A DNA stretch of 24,230 bases, taken from positions 1-24,230 of the forward strand of contig JAHHUD010000019.1 of assembly GCA_020024185.1 (NCBI GenBank), in the 5' to 3' direction. Of the stretch, positions 15,082 through 23,024 are shown piece after piece. The notes beneath the pieces were generated by a model that was not told where the DNA came from, ran no database searches, and saw nothing but the letters and a program-made list of their open reading frames with translations. The translations under genes were made by a program, and so were the position numbers. The stretch comes from Oscillospiraceae bacterium. Its GTDB lineage: Bacteria; Bacillota; Clostridia; Oscillospirales; Ruminococcaceae. Numbering within the stretch: position 1 is the stretch's first letter; each line of letters starts with the position of its first letter.

Positions 15082-16197
15082 TTAAATCAAGTTTTTTTCT
15101 GTTTCTTTATTAAACAAATGCATACATGATGGTCTAAATTGATAATTTATTTCTACACCATATGGAATTCCGTTCAAGAATTGTTTAGGAAGGTCTTGTG
15201 TTGGTACACGAAGAACAACATCTCTTCCTTCTGTTGTAACGTGCAAGTGATATTCACTACCCATCATTTCACAAACAGAAACTTTACCTTTAAGACTATT
15301 ATCTGATTCTTCTGTAAAGTTGATATGTTCTGGACGAACACCGAGAATAATTGTTTGATTTTCTACACCATTTGCAACAAGTTTTTCTGAAATTTCTGCA
15401 TCAACTGGAACATTAACGCCACAAACTTCAACTGTGTAGTTGTTACCATTTTTATTTAACTGTGCTTCAAAGAAGTTCATTTGAGGCATTCCAATAAATC
15501 CAGCTACAAAAATATTTGCAGGATGTTCAAACACTTCTTGTGGTGTACCAATTTGCATGATATAACCATCTTTCATAATAACAATACGGTCACCAAGTGT
15601 CATTGCTTCTGTCTGGTCATGTGTAACGTAAATAAATGTTGTATCTATTCTTTGACGAAGTTTAATGATTTCTGCTCTCATTTGGTTACGCAATTTAGCA
15701 TCCAAGTTTGACAAAGGTTCATCCATCAAGAATACTTTTGGTTCACGTACAATAGCACGACCAATAGCAACACGCTGACGTTGACCACCGGAAAGAGCTT
15801 TTGGTTTTCTTTGAAGGTAATCTGTGATACCAAGAATTTCTGCAGCTTCTCTAACTTTTTTATCAATAAGGTCTTTTGGTTCTTTTCTAAGAGTAAGTGC
15901 AAAAGCCATGTTATCATATACTGTCATATGTGGATAAAGAGCATAGCTTTGAAAAACCATTGCTATATCTCTGTCTTTAGGATGAACATCATTTACACGA
16001 GTGCCATCGATAATAAGGTCACCCTCAGAAATTTCTTCCAAGCCAGCAATCATTCTAAGTGTTGTTGATTTACCACAACCTGATGGTCCAACAAGAACTA
16101 TAAATTCTTTGTCAGCAATTTCAAGATTAAAATCATGAACTGCTGTAACATTTCCTTCGTATATTTTTTTTACATTTTTAAGTGAAACTGTAGACAT
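15082..16197 (-). CDS. CUT1 sugar ABC importer ATPase, MsmK/UgpC/MalK type
   Basis: A 371-residue ATPase that powers carbohydrate uptake permeases of the MalFG type. Motifs are complete: Walker A GPSGCGKST (37-45), Q-loop Q83, signature LSGGQRQR (135-142), Walker B VFLMDEP (155-161), D-loop SNLDA and switch H193. Residues about 240-365 form the TOBE-containing regulatory domain (GVRPEHINF and LRVP segments). MsmK-type ATPases often serve several importers in one cell, so this protein may energise transporters beyond the one encoded upstream. It is the last gene of the minus-strand run, but 181 bp of unusual structured sequence separate it from nanA. The start MSTVSLKNVKKIYEG matches the family, yet no ribosome site lies at normal distance; the nearest GGAGG is 23 nt upstream and an in-frame stop prevents a longer protein. 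Confidence 0.95.
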   Translation of the reverse strand: MSTVSLKNVKKIYEGNVTAVHDFNLEIADKEFIVLVGPSGCGKSTTLRMIAGLEEISEGDLIIDGTRVNDVHPKDRDIAMVFQSYALYPHMTVYDNMAFALTLRKEPKDLIDKKVREAAEILGITDYLQRKPKALSGGQRQRVAIGRAIVREPKVFLMDEPLSNLDAKLRNQMRAEIIKLRQRIDTTFIYVTHDQTEAMTLGDRIVIMKDGYIMQIGTPQEVFEHPANIFVAGFIGMPQMNFFEAQLNKNGNNYTVEVCGVNVPVDAEISEKLVANGVENQTIILGVRPEHINFTEESDNSLKGKVSVCEMMGSEYHLHVTTEGRDVVLRVPTQDLPKQFLNGIPYGVEINYQFRPSCMHLFNKETEKNLI

Positions 16198-16378
16198 AAA
16201 CTATAATCGTGATATACTTGCCTCCGCTCATATACCTCATCTTAGAAGAGCAAAACTTCTAAGATATTACGGCATATCTCCATAATACCGCACCGCCGAT
16301 TTGCAGAATTTCCTCCTTCTTTTTTGTGCAGATGGCAATAATCAGGAGTTGCTCATCTGCACAGTGATATAAAATTTA
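16198..16378 (-). promoter_or_regulatory. Structured leader upstream of the MsmK-type ATPase
   Basis: This 181-bp gap is richer in G+C than its surroundings and holds several structures on the minus strand. Hairpin A (16325-16363) has a 10-bp stem TGTGCAGATG/CATCTGCACA extended by GCAA/TTGC past a one-base bulge. It is followed by A residues, so it is not a terminator. A strong AAGGAGG (16312-16318) lies just after it, with no normal gene start behind. Hairpin B (16239-16248 with 16256-16265) is a perfect 10-bp stem without T-run. A smaller CGGTAT/ATGCCG stem sits between. A second GGAGG is 23 nt before the ATPase start. Together these suggest a regulated leader RNA or small peptides controlling the ATPase. 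I do not recognise a named riboswitch class. Confidence 0.5.
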
Positions 16379-17290
16379 TTATTTAATATATTCTTTCTTT
16401 GATTTTTCTATCATTTCATAAGCTTCTTGTGCAATTGCTTTATCTGTTTCAACCATATTGAATAATGGCTCTCTTACTCCTCCAAGGTTTGGACCACCTT
16501 GAAGTCTTAAAATCTCTTTCATAATTGCATAGAGATTGCCTTTTCCTGAACACATTTTATAAATAATGTTACAACAATCATTTTGAATTTTTCTTGCTGT
16601 TTCCATTTCTCCTGCCTGATAAAGCTTGAATATTTCAATGTAAAGTTCTGGCATAACAGCATAAGTTCCGCCTATGCCACCAATAGCACCGGCTGCAAGA
16701 CCAGAAAGAAGCTGTTCGTCTGGACCATTAAATGTTACACATCCTTTATCAACCCACATTTGTATATCTTGTACTGGCATTGATGAATTCTTAACACCAA
16801 TAACTTTTGGATTTTTAAGCATTTCATCAACTAAAGATGGTGTAAGTGCTACACCAGCAAGTTGAGGAATATTATATATAATAAAATCTGTGTTTGGTGC
16901 TGCTTTAGACATATCATTCCAATATTCAGCAATTGCATATTCTGGCAATTTAAAGTAAATTGGTGGTATAGAAGCAATTGCATCTACTCCCAATTTTTCT
17001 GCATGTGCAGCAAGTTCTTTACTATCTTTTGTGTTATTACATGCTACATGAGCTATAACTGTTATATCTCTACCTTTAAGTGCTTTCATAACATGTTCAA
17101 GAACTAACTTTCTTTCTTCAACACTTTGGTATATACATTCTCCTGATGAGCCACCAACATAAAGGCCTCTTACTCCTTTATCAGCAAGATAAACTGCAAG
17201 TTCTTCTACTGCAGTTGGGTTTATGTTGCCTTCTTTATCATATGCTGCATAAAATGCAGGGATAATTCCTAAATATTTTTGAGTATTCAT
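16379..17290 (-). CDS. nanA: N-acetylneuraminate lyase
   Basis: A 303-residue class I aldolase of the DapA/NanA family that cleaves N-acetylneuraminate into N-acetylmannosamine and pyruvate. Key residues are present: GGSSGE (46-51) for carboxylate binding, Y139 in IIYNIPQ, and the Schiff-base lysine K167 in VIGVKNSS. Motifs such as YDKEGNI, SGECIYQSVEER, VACNNTKDS and MPVQDIQ closely resemble, from memory, the lyase of Ruminococcus gnavus. This and the neighbouring epimerase, importer and YhcH-family genes favour sialic acid over dihydrodipicolinate synthesis. It follows the second permease by 33 bp with GAGAGG before its ATG and precedes the structured leader of the ATPase. Confidence in the lyase call is high; substrate preference is inferred. 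Confidence 0.92.
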   Translation of the reverse strand: MNTQKYLGIIPAFYAAYDKEGNINPTAVEELAVYLADKGVRGLYVGGSSGECIYQSVEERKLVLEHVMKALKGRDITVIAHVACNNTKDSKELAAHAEKLGVDAIASIPPIYFKLPEYAIAEYWNDMSKAAPNTDFIIYNIPQLAGVALTPSLVDEMLKNPKVIGVKNSSMPVQDIQMWVDKGCVTFNGPDEQLLSGLAAGAIGGIGGTYAVMPELYIEIFKLYQAGEMETARKIQNDCCNIIYKMCSGKGNLYAIMKEILRLQGGPNLGGVREPLFNMVETDKAIAQEAYEMIEKSKKEYIK

Positions 17291-17323
17291 TTTTTACCTC
17301 TCTTATTTATTATTTTATAATGA

Positions 17324-18154
17324 TTACCCTTTTACTGCCCCCATTGTTATACCTTGTGTAAAGTATGATTGGAACATAAGGAATACTGTGATAATTGGTA
17401 CTGCTGCCAAAGCTGCACCAGCCATTATAAGACCAAAGTCTGTTGCCATTTCTGCTTGCATTTTTGCAATACCAAGAGAAATTGTGAGTGCTTTTGATGA
17501 GTTAAGCATAATAAGTTGCAAGAAATAGTCATTCCATGAGTTAATAAATGTAAATATTGCCAACGCACCAACACCTGGTTTTATCATTGGAAATACTATT
17601 TTAGTAAATGTAAGTGCTTCTCCCGCTCCGTCAATTCTTGCAGCTTCAAGCATTTCTGTTGGAATATTCTCAGAAAACTGTTTCATAAGGAATACACCAA
17701 AAGGCCAACCAACTGTTGGAAGAATAACTGCCCAAAGAGTGTCATGTAAGTTTAAAAATGCCATTTCTTTAAGCAATGGAATAAGTATAACTTGTTTTGG
17801 AAGTGCCATTGCACAAACCATTAATGTAAATAAAATTTGTCTTCCTGTAAATCTTTTCTTTGCAAGAGCATAACCTGCCAAAGATGAAGTAAGACATGTA
17901 AGACCCATAGCTGCAACTGCCATAATAACAGTATTTAATAGCCATTTAATAGAAGGTTTTGCAAACAATCTTGCATAGTTATCAAGTGTAGGTGCAGTTG
18001 GAAACCACTGTGGAACTACACTGTTAATTGCTGCTGCATCTTTAAGGGAACCTGTTATAATCCAATAAAGAGGAAATGTAAATAAAATTGCCAGTATTGC
18101 AAGAGCAATAGCTGTAATCACTTTATATGGAGTCGCTTTCTTTTTAGTGTTCAT
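17324..18154 (-). CDS. CUT1 ABC importer permease, MalG type
   Basis: A 276-residue inner-membrane permease with six hydrophobic segments and the cytoplasmic EAA loop (EMLEAARIDGAGE at about 167-179) that docks to the ATPase. The C-terminus (FTQGITMGAVKG) is characteristic of MalG-like subunits. The gene starts 15 bp after its MalF-type partner and ends 33 bp before nanA, within the same operon as the binding lipoprotein. The context points to a sialic acid importer; other amino sugars cannot be excluded from sequence. Confidence 0.93.
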   Translation of the reverse strand: MNTKKKATPYKVITAIALAILAILFTFPLYWIITGSLKDAAAINSVVPQWFPTAPTLDNYARLFAKPSIKWLLNTVIMAVAAMGLTCLTSSLAGYALAKKRFTGRQILFTLMVCAMALPKQVILIPLLKEMAFLNLHDTLWAVILPTVGWPFGVFLMKQFSENIPTEMLEAARIDGAGEALTFTKIVFPMIKPGVGALAIFTFINSWNDYFLQLIMLNSSKALTISLGIAKMQAEMATDFGLIMAGAALAAVPIITVFLMFQSYFTQGITMGAVKG

Positions 18155-18169
18155 ACTATTACCCTCTTT

Positions 18170-19075
18170 CTATTTCTGTGAACCAAATTTGAATTGAATT
18201 GCAGAGAATACAGCAATAATAATTGCCAAAATAACACCCATTGCATTACCATATCCAAATTGGTCAAGTTTAAATACTACATAGTAAATGTAATACATTA
18301 TTGTCTGTGTTGAGTTGTTTGGACCACCTGATGTCAACAATTCTATAAGTGCAAAACACTGGAAGCTGTTGATTGTTGTAATAACAACTACATAAAGTGT
18401 TGTTGGCATTATTGATGGCCATTTAATTTTCCAGAATGTCTGTAAATCTGTTGCTCCGTCAACTTGAGCAGCTTCAACCAATGTTTTATCAACATTACCT
18501 AATGCTGATACGTACAAAACTATTGGTTGTCCAATTGATGTTGTAAACAAAATAAGAATAATACACCAAATCGCAAATTTTTCATCGCCCAGCCAACTTA
18601 TGTTTTGGTCTATTACTCCTGTAGCACCTAATACATAGTTGAAAACACCTGTATATTTATTGAACATCCATTTCCATACAACAGTAACTGCAACTGAACC
18701 AGTTACAACTGGAAGATAGAATATACAACGATAAAAAGATAGTGCAAATGAATTCATATTATAAATTGCTGATGCAACCCATAATGAGAAAACCATAACT
18801 GCAGGAACAGAAACAACCACTATAAGCACTGTATTTTTTAATGCTTTAATAAATACTGGGTCTTTCCACATTCTTATGTAGTTAGCAAATCCTGCAAATT
18901 CAAATGTTGTAGATGTATAATTGAAAAAACTGTTAAATACACACATAAACATTGGTATTATAACAAATGTTACAAAAAATAGTAATGATGGCAACAGGAA
19001 AAGATATGCCGAAATCGTTTCCTGTCTTGCTAGTGCCTTACTTCTAGGCTGTAAAGTTCTTCCTTTTGGCACCAT
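18170..19075 (-). CDS. CUT1 ABC importer permease, MalF type
   Basis: A 301-residue permease with six membrane segments (first at about 22-45) and the EAA loop (TLVEAAQVDGATD at about 198-210) followed by FWKIKWPSIMPT. It should form the translocation pore with the MalG-type subunit. The ribosome site AAGGGGGAG lies close before the ATG at 19075. The 106-bp gap to the binding-protein gene contains a strong GC-rich hairpin that may reduce permease expression relative to the lipoprotein. Confidence 0.93.
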   Translation of the reverse strand: MVPKGRTLQPRSKALARQETISAYLFLLPSLLFFVTFVIIPMFMCVFNSFFNYTSTTFEFAGFANYIRMWKDPVFIKALKNTVLIVVVSVPAVMVFSLWVASAIYNMNSFALSFYRCIFYLPVVTGSVAVTVVWKWMFNKYTGVFNYVLGATGVIDQNISWLGDEKFAIWCIILILFTTSIGQPIVLYVSALGNVDKTLVEAAQVDGATDLQTFWKIKWPSIMPTTLYVVVITTINSFQCFALIELLTSGGPNNSTQTIMYYIYYVVFKLDQFGYGNAMGVILAIIIAVFSAIQFKFGSQK

Positions 19076-19104
19076 TAACTCCCCCTTTAATTCTTTTTCC
19101 AGAA

Positions 19105-19144
19105 AATGCGCCCACCCCCCACTGTTTTCGGGAGCGGGCGCATT
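19105..19144 (-). terminator. GC-rich hairpin between binding-protein and permease genes
   Basis: A 9-bp perfect outer stem, AATGCGCCC with GGGCGCATT (19105-19113 and 19136-19144), plus further C/G pairing inside, stand out in AT-rich DNA. On the minus strand the stem runs into ATTTTCT, a short T-run. It probably causes partial termination or protects the 3' end of the upstream mRNA, giving more binding protein than permease. Confidence 0.6.
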
Positions 19145-19181
19145 CCTGCGTTATAAATAAGTTTTTATCTACTTTTAAGGA

Positions 19182-20489
19182 TTATTTATTAACTTCTGAA
19201 ACATATTTAGCAGTTGCATCTTTAACTGATGTACCTGAGAATATAGACTGAAGCATGTTCCACCATGCTGTTCTTTGTTCAGCCCAGTTTGGAGCTACAT
19301 TATAGTAGTCACCAAGATATGTCATCATTGTTGTATATCCAGCCATTCTTTCTTCATCTGCTGTGCCTGCGTATACGTTACCGTATGAAGCTTTAACTGG
19401 GAAGAAACCTGTTGCTTTAACAGATTCTTTAGCTTGTGTTTCATCATCACAGATAAATTTTATGAATTTTTTGGATGCATCAATTCTTGCTTGGTCACCA
19501 TTGTCAAAGATACCAAAGCCCCAGATACCGCCTGCAAGTTCTGGTTTTCCATCGTCTGATGGGAATGCCATTGCGTATGGTTTAAAGTTTACTTGACTTG
19601 CATAGTTAGCTTCGTTTGCTGCATTCCAGCAGAATGAAACTGCTGCTGTACCGTTTGCAAACAATTGAAGTTCTTCTGATGCTTGGATACCAGCATCATA
19701 GCTCAATATGCCTTTATCTGTCATTTCTTTGATAAGTTCAAGACCTTTAACGCCATTTGCTTCATCAATAACATATTTTGTATGTTCTGGATTTGTGAAT
19801 TGTGCTGAATAAAGGTTTGTTACCAAAGCACGTGTACCTTGGTCACCACCTTGACCACCACAGTATACAACACCTGTTTCTTGAACAAGACCAGATTTTT
19901 TAACAGCTTCCATTGCTTTAACAAAGTTTTCTGTTGTCCATGTACGGTTTTCAAGGTCAAGGTATTGTAAAGCACCAGCTTTTTCAAATACATCATAGTT
20001 GATAGCCATACAGTGTGTTGTCATACAGAATGGATATTCATAATAAACACCATCTTTATTACATGCTGCTGCAATAGCAGGGCTTTGTGCATCGATGTCT
20101 GCTTTTGTATCTGTCCAAAGGTCAGAAATATCTACCATTTTACCTTTAGCGCCCCAGTTAGAAACAAGTCTTTCTGGACCTTCAAGAATAAGGTCTGGTG
20201 CAGTGCCAGCTTCAAGAGCTGCTGTAACCTGGTTGTCACCATCTTTGTAACTGAGAAACTCTACATTAACTTTAATTTCTGGATATACTTTATTGAAGTT
20301 GTCTATGAAACCTTTAACTGTTGCTTCATCACCAAACTTACCAACTGGGTATGTCCAAAGAGTGATTTTTGTTTCTCCTGCACCCGTGTTGCTACCTGAC
20401 GCATTTGAATTTGTTTGATTGTTGCCACCACATGCTACCATAGAAACGCACATAGCAGCGGTTACAAGTAAAGAAATAATTTTTTTCAT
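19182..20489 (-). CDS. Extracellular solute-binding lipoprotein (family 1), sialic acid importer
   Basis: A 435-residue lipoprotein. The signal peptide ends in SMVAC with the lipid-bearing cysteine at 20, followed by a Ser/Asn/Gly-rich tether (GGNNQTNSNASGSN). The mature part has the SBP_bac_1 pattern: ITLWTYPVG opening, FNKVYPEIKVNVEF, an ALEAGTAPDLILEGPE segment, and Trp-rich C-terminal stretches (NWAEQRTAWWNMLQ). It should capture the substrate outside the cell and deliver it to the two permeases encoded downstream. Sialic acid as ligand is inferred from nanA and the epimerase in the same locus. A promoter lies about 78 nt upstream of the start, and a dyad operator candidate lies above it. 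Confidence 0.92.
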   Translation of the reverse strand: MKKIISLLVTAAMCVSMVACGGNNQTNSNASGSNTGAGETKITLWTYPVGKFGDEATVKGFIDNFNKVYPEIKVNVEFLSYKDGDNQVTAALEAGTAPDLILEGPERLVSNWGAKGKMVDISDLWTDTKADIDAQSPAIAAACNKDGVYYEYPFCMTTHCMAINYDVFEKAGALQYLDLENRTWTTENFVKAMEAVKKSGLVQETGVVYCGGQGGDQGTRALVTNLYSAQFTNPEHTKYVIDEANGVKGLELIKEMTDKGILSYDAGIQASEELQLFANGTAAVSFCWNAANEANYASQVNFKPYAMAFPSDDGKPELAGGIWGFGIFDNGDQARIDASKKFIKFICDDETQAKESVKATGFFPVKASYGNVYAGTADEERMAGYTTMMTYLGDYYNVAPNWAEQRTAWWNMLQSIFSGTSVKDATAKYVSEVNK

Positions 20490-20573
20490 TTCTTGTCCTC
20501 CTATATTTTTAATACGATTTTATTTGTACAAAATGCCAAAGTAAAAAGCATTTCAACAATAACTTCTATTAAA

Positions 20574-20602
20574 ATCTTACATAATTAGAGCAACAAAGTC
20601 AA
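20574..20602 (-). promoter_or_regulatory. Sigma-A-type promoter of the importer-nanA operon
   Basis: On the minus strand TTGACT (20597-20602) and TAAGAT (20574-20579) are 17 bp apart, with a predicted start near 20567. The leader of about 78 nt contains only a small AAATGC/GCATTT hairpin. A promoter here implies that the importer operon can be expressed apart from the regulator gene upstream. Confidence 0.6.
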
Positions 20603-20612
20603 TATGTTTTGC

Positions 20613-20650
20613 AATAAATTTTCAAAATCTACATTTTGTGAAAATTTATT
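20613..20650. promoter_or_regulatory. Dyad operator candidate for the RpiR regulator (importer side)
   Basis: A perfect 12-bp inverted repeat, AATAAATTTTCA-N14-TGAAAATTTATT, is centred at 20631.5, about -64.5 from the predicted start of the importer operon. The same core with the same 14-bp spacing recurs before the epimerase gene. A shared site at two promoters of one pathway next to an RpiR gene makes that regulator the most likely binder. AT-driven coincidence remains possible. Confidence 0.55.
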
Positions 20651-20730
20651 TCTTTATTTTGTGTATTTTATCAAAAAAATTTCATATTATATACATTATA
20701 TAATATACATTGTATATATATTAACATACA

Positions 20731-21573
20731 TTATAAGTGTTTAAGCGCAACAGCCTCTGCAACATTACTTTTGTGTTCTTCTGAGGATTCAGGATTTTGT
20801 AAACACATTTCATGATACAAAACATCTAGAAGATATAATTGTGATACTCTTGCCTCAATAGAACCAAGCTGCAAAGGACTTTCTTTTGAACCACATCTCA
20901 ATACAATATCTGCTTTCATGGCAATTGGAGATTTTGGGAAACGTGTAACTAATATTACCTTTGCATTTCTTGATTTTGCAACCGAAAAAGAATCTTCCAA
21001 ATCTCTTGTTGAACCAGAATATGAAAAGTATAATACACTGTCTTCTGGTGTTAATCCTGCCGCTGCTATCATCTGCATATGAGATTCACATACAGGGTAA
21101 AAATTATTAAATGACATTGAAAATAAGTGTGCAGCTTCTTGTGCAATTATCGCAGATGCACCTTGTCCCATACACAGAACTCTTTGTGAACTCGCAAGAA
21201 TTTCTGCTGCTTTTTGTATTTTTTCACAATCCATAATAGACATTGTCTGATTTATAACATCAATATTAATATTTGCTCTATTTTTTGCAATTTCTGCAAC
21301 AGAGCTATCTTCATTAATATAGTTTACATGATTTTCATCTTCTGTTGCATTTGCTATTGCAAGCTTAAAAGCATTATATCCTTTATACCCCAATGTTTTG
21401 CAGTAACGTGAAATTGTTGCTTCCGCCACATTGCAAGCCTCAGAAAGTTCTGAGATAGACATATACTGCACATTTTTGCGCTGAGTCATAATATAGTCTG
21501 AAACTTTTTTCTCTGATGCGGTAAATTTATAATATTGGTCTACTATTTTTGAAAAAACGTTTGAGTCTGTCAT
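20731..21573 (-). CDS. RpiR-family transcriptional regulator (HTH + SIS)
   Basis: A 280-residue regulator. The N-terminal HTH_6 domain (about 1-77) includes YMSISELSEACNVAEATISRYCKTLGY. The SIS sugar-phosphate domain (about 125-245) contains VLCMGQGASAIIAQ and VLYFSYSGSTRDLEDS, the usual ligand-contact segments. RpiR proteins bind phosphosugars and may repress or activate; in several bacteria they control sialic acid genes. It lies between the epimerase gene (25-bp gap) and the importer operon (241-bp gap), so it is probably co-transcribed with the epimerase and controls both units. Its ligand may be an amino-sugar phosphate such as ManNAc-6-P or GlcNAc-6-P, which is inferred. The ribosome site GAAGG lies before the ATG at 21573. 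Confidence 0.93.
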   Translation of the reverse strand: MTDSNVFSKIVDQYYKFTASEKKVSDYIMTQRKNVQYMSISELSEACNVAEATISRYCKTLGYKGYNAFKLAIANATEDENHVNYINEDSSVAEIAKNRANINIDVINQTMSIMDCEKIQKAAEILASSQRVLCMGQGASAIIAQEAAHLFSMSFNNFYPVCESHMQMIAAAGLTPEDSVLYFSYSGSTRDLEDSFSVAKSRNAKVILVTRFPKSPIAMKADIVLRCGSKESPLQLGSIEARVSQLYLLDVLYHEMCLQNPESSEEHKSNVAEAVALKHL

Positions 21574-21598
21574 TTATTTTTACCTTCTATGTTTTTTG

Positions 21599-22810
21599 CT
21601 ATTGTTTATCTAAAATTTCTGTTATCATTTGTTCTGCCATAATCAAACTGCGTGGCACATGGAAAGGACCTTTAAATGTACTTCCTTTTGCTGCTGGCAT
21701 AGTTGGTTTTCCATCTCTGCGCAAATAGCCATACCATTCACCATATTCAGCTTCTGCAAAATGTTCTTTGCAGTAATCCATAGTTTTTACAAACCAGTCA
21801 AGATATTCTTGTTTACCTGTATCTCTATAAATCATCATTGATGCAATCAATGTTTCGTTATGAGGCCACCACAATTTCATATCATGTTCATAACTTTCTG
21901 GAGGATTTCCAAGACAATCTATAAAGTATAATAATCCTCCATATTCTTTATCCCAACCAGAATTTATTGCACAGTCAAATATTTCAACTGCTGTGTCATA
22001 AATTTCTTTATTTGATGTATAATTTGCTTCTTCCATTAAGAACCATGCACATTCAATATCATGACCTGGATTTACAACACGTCCAGCTGTAAATTCTGTC
22101 ATAACTTCACCATTTAATCCAACTGTTTCAAGTGTACATCCCAAATCTCTCTTAAAATGATATTTAATAATTGCGTCTGTACATTCTTTTGCTCTTTTTG
22201 TATAGAGTTCTTCTCTTTCTGGGTCAACACGACGCATTATTGCAGTTGTATTAAGGAATATCATTGGGTCTGCAAGTGCTCTGCCAGTTCTTGTTTCAGT
22301 TATAGTTTTTGGTCCCATACCTGTTGGGTCTTCTATAAGTCCATTATTTAAATTATAAATAAGTTCATAAGCATCACGTGCTCTTTCAAGACACTCTTTG
22401 TCACCAGTCACTCCATAATACTCTGCATTAGCTATACAATAAAAACCTTCAGAGAAACAATATCTACGTTGACGCAATGGTTTGCCGTCTGCTGTTACGG
22501 TAAAATACATTCTATTTCCTTTTTCACGATTGATACAGTATTTTTCCATAAAGTCAAGACAGCTTTTTGATGCTTTGAGCCATTCATCTTTTACTCCATA
22601 TACTTTGCAAAGATATGCAAATATCCAACCGCATCTTCCTTGCATCCATACACTTTTGTCTGTTGAGTAAATTGTGCCGTCTGTTTTTAAGCATGTATAA
22701 ACGCCACCATGCTCTTTATCCATACCATTCTTAAGCCAAAAATTTATACTTTTATCTAACTCTTCACGAGCCCAATCTCTTGCCTGACTTAAAACTTCCA
22801 CATTATTCAT
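21599..22810 (-). CDS. N-acylglucosamine 2-epimerase (AGE/renin-binding-protein type)
   Basis: A 403-residue (alpha/alpha)6-barrel enzyme. Conserved histidines match the AGE active site: H250 in NPGHDIECAW, H317 in WWPHNE and H384 in GPFHVPR, with R/W/E-rich segments such as VWMQGRCGWIFAYL near 54-68. AGE enzymes interconvert N-acetylmannosamine and N-acetylglucosamine. Next to nanA this would turn ManNAc released from sialic acid directly into GlcNAc, bypassing ManNAc kinase and NanE. A cellobiose-epimerase-like activity is possible for this superfamily but does not fit the neighbours. It is the first gene of its operon, with AGGAGG before the ATG and a consensus promoter whose -35 overlaps an operator candidate. 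Confidence 0.9.
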   Translation of the reverse strand: MNNVEVLSQARDWAREELDKSINFWLKNGMDKEHGGVYTCLKTDGTIYSTDKSVWMQGRCGWIFAYLCKVYGVKDEWLKASKSCLDFMEKYCINREKGNRMYFTVTADGKPLRQRRYCFSEGFYCIANAEYYGVTGDKECLERARDAYELIYNLNNGLIEDPTGMGPKTITETRTGRALADPMIFLNTTAIMRRVDPEREELYTKRAKECTDAIIKYHFKRDLGCTLETVGLNGEVMTEFTAGRVVNPGHDIECAWFLMEEANYTSNKEIYDTAVEIFDCAINSGWDKEYGGLLYFIDCLGNPPESYEHDMKLWWPHNETLIASMMIYRDTGKQEYLDWFVKTMDYCKEHFAEAEYGEWYGYLRRDGKPTMPAAKGSTFKGPFHVPRSLIMAEQMITEILDKQ

Positions 22811-22847
22811 TGTTCAATAACCTCCTGACAATTTAATTAGTATACCT

Positions 22848-22876
22848 ATTATAAGTCTTGTGGAAATTATTTTCAA
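22848..22876 (-). promoter_or_regulatory. Sigma-A-type promoter of the epimerase-regulator operon
   Basis: On the minus strand TTGAAA (22871-22876) and a perfect TATAAT (22848-22853) are 17 bp apart, with a predicted start near 22841, about 30 nt before the ATG. The -35 hexamer lies within one half of the dyad at 22869-22896. Confidence 0.7.
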
Positions 22877-22896
22877 TATTTTGAATTTATGAAAAT
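22869..22896. promoter_or_regulatory. Dyad operator candidate for the RpiR regulator (epimerase side)
   Basis: ATTTTCA-N14-TGAAAAT repeats the core and spacing of the site at 20613-20650, and its right half (TGAAAATTTATT) is identical over 12 bp. It is centred about -41.5 from the predicted epimerase start. A weaker relative, TTTTTCA-N13-TGCAATTTAT, lies at 22931-22960 on the side of the divergent YesL gene. Confidence 0.55.
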
Positions 22897-23024
22897 TTAT
22901 TTTATATATTTCTCCAAAAAGCAAGTGAGTTTTTTCACAAAACATACAAATGCAATTTATAAAATATTGCTATTTTATAAGTTTATGTTATTATAAATGT
23001 ATTACACTTTTGGAGAGATATTTT

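Noticed and set aside
16325..16363. Hairpin A as intrinsic terminator of nanA
   Set aside because: On the minus strand the stem is followed by six A residues and AAGGAGG, not by a T-run; on the plus strand no T-run follows either.
20013..20399. 128-codon plus-strand open frame, rich in Cys and Phe
   Set aside because: It is antisense to the solute-binding protein gene, has no ribosome site and a composition expected of a shadow frame.
20530..20570. CcpA catabolite (cre) site before the binding-protein gene
   Set aside because: The best stretch, TGAAATGCTTTTTAC, lacks the central CG and other fixed bases of the cre consensus.
22950..23024. 25-residue N-terminal extension of the YesL-like protein
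   Set aside because: No ribosome site at 22950, unlike the family, and it would cover the intergenic regulatory region.
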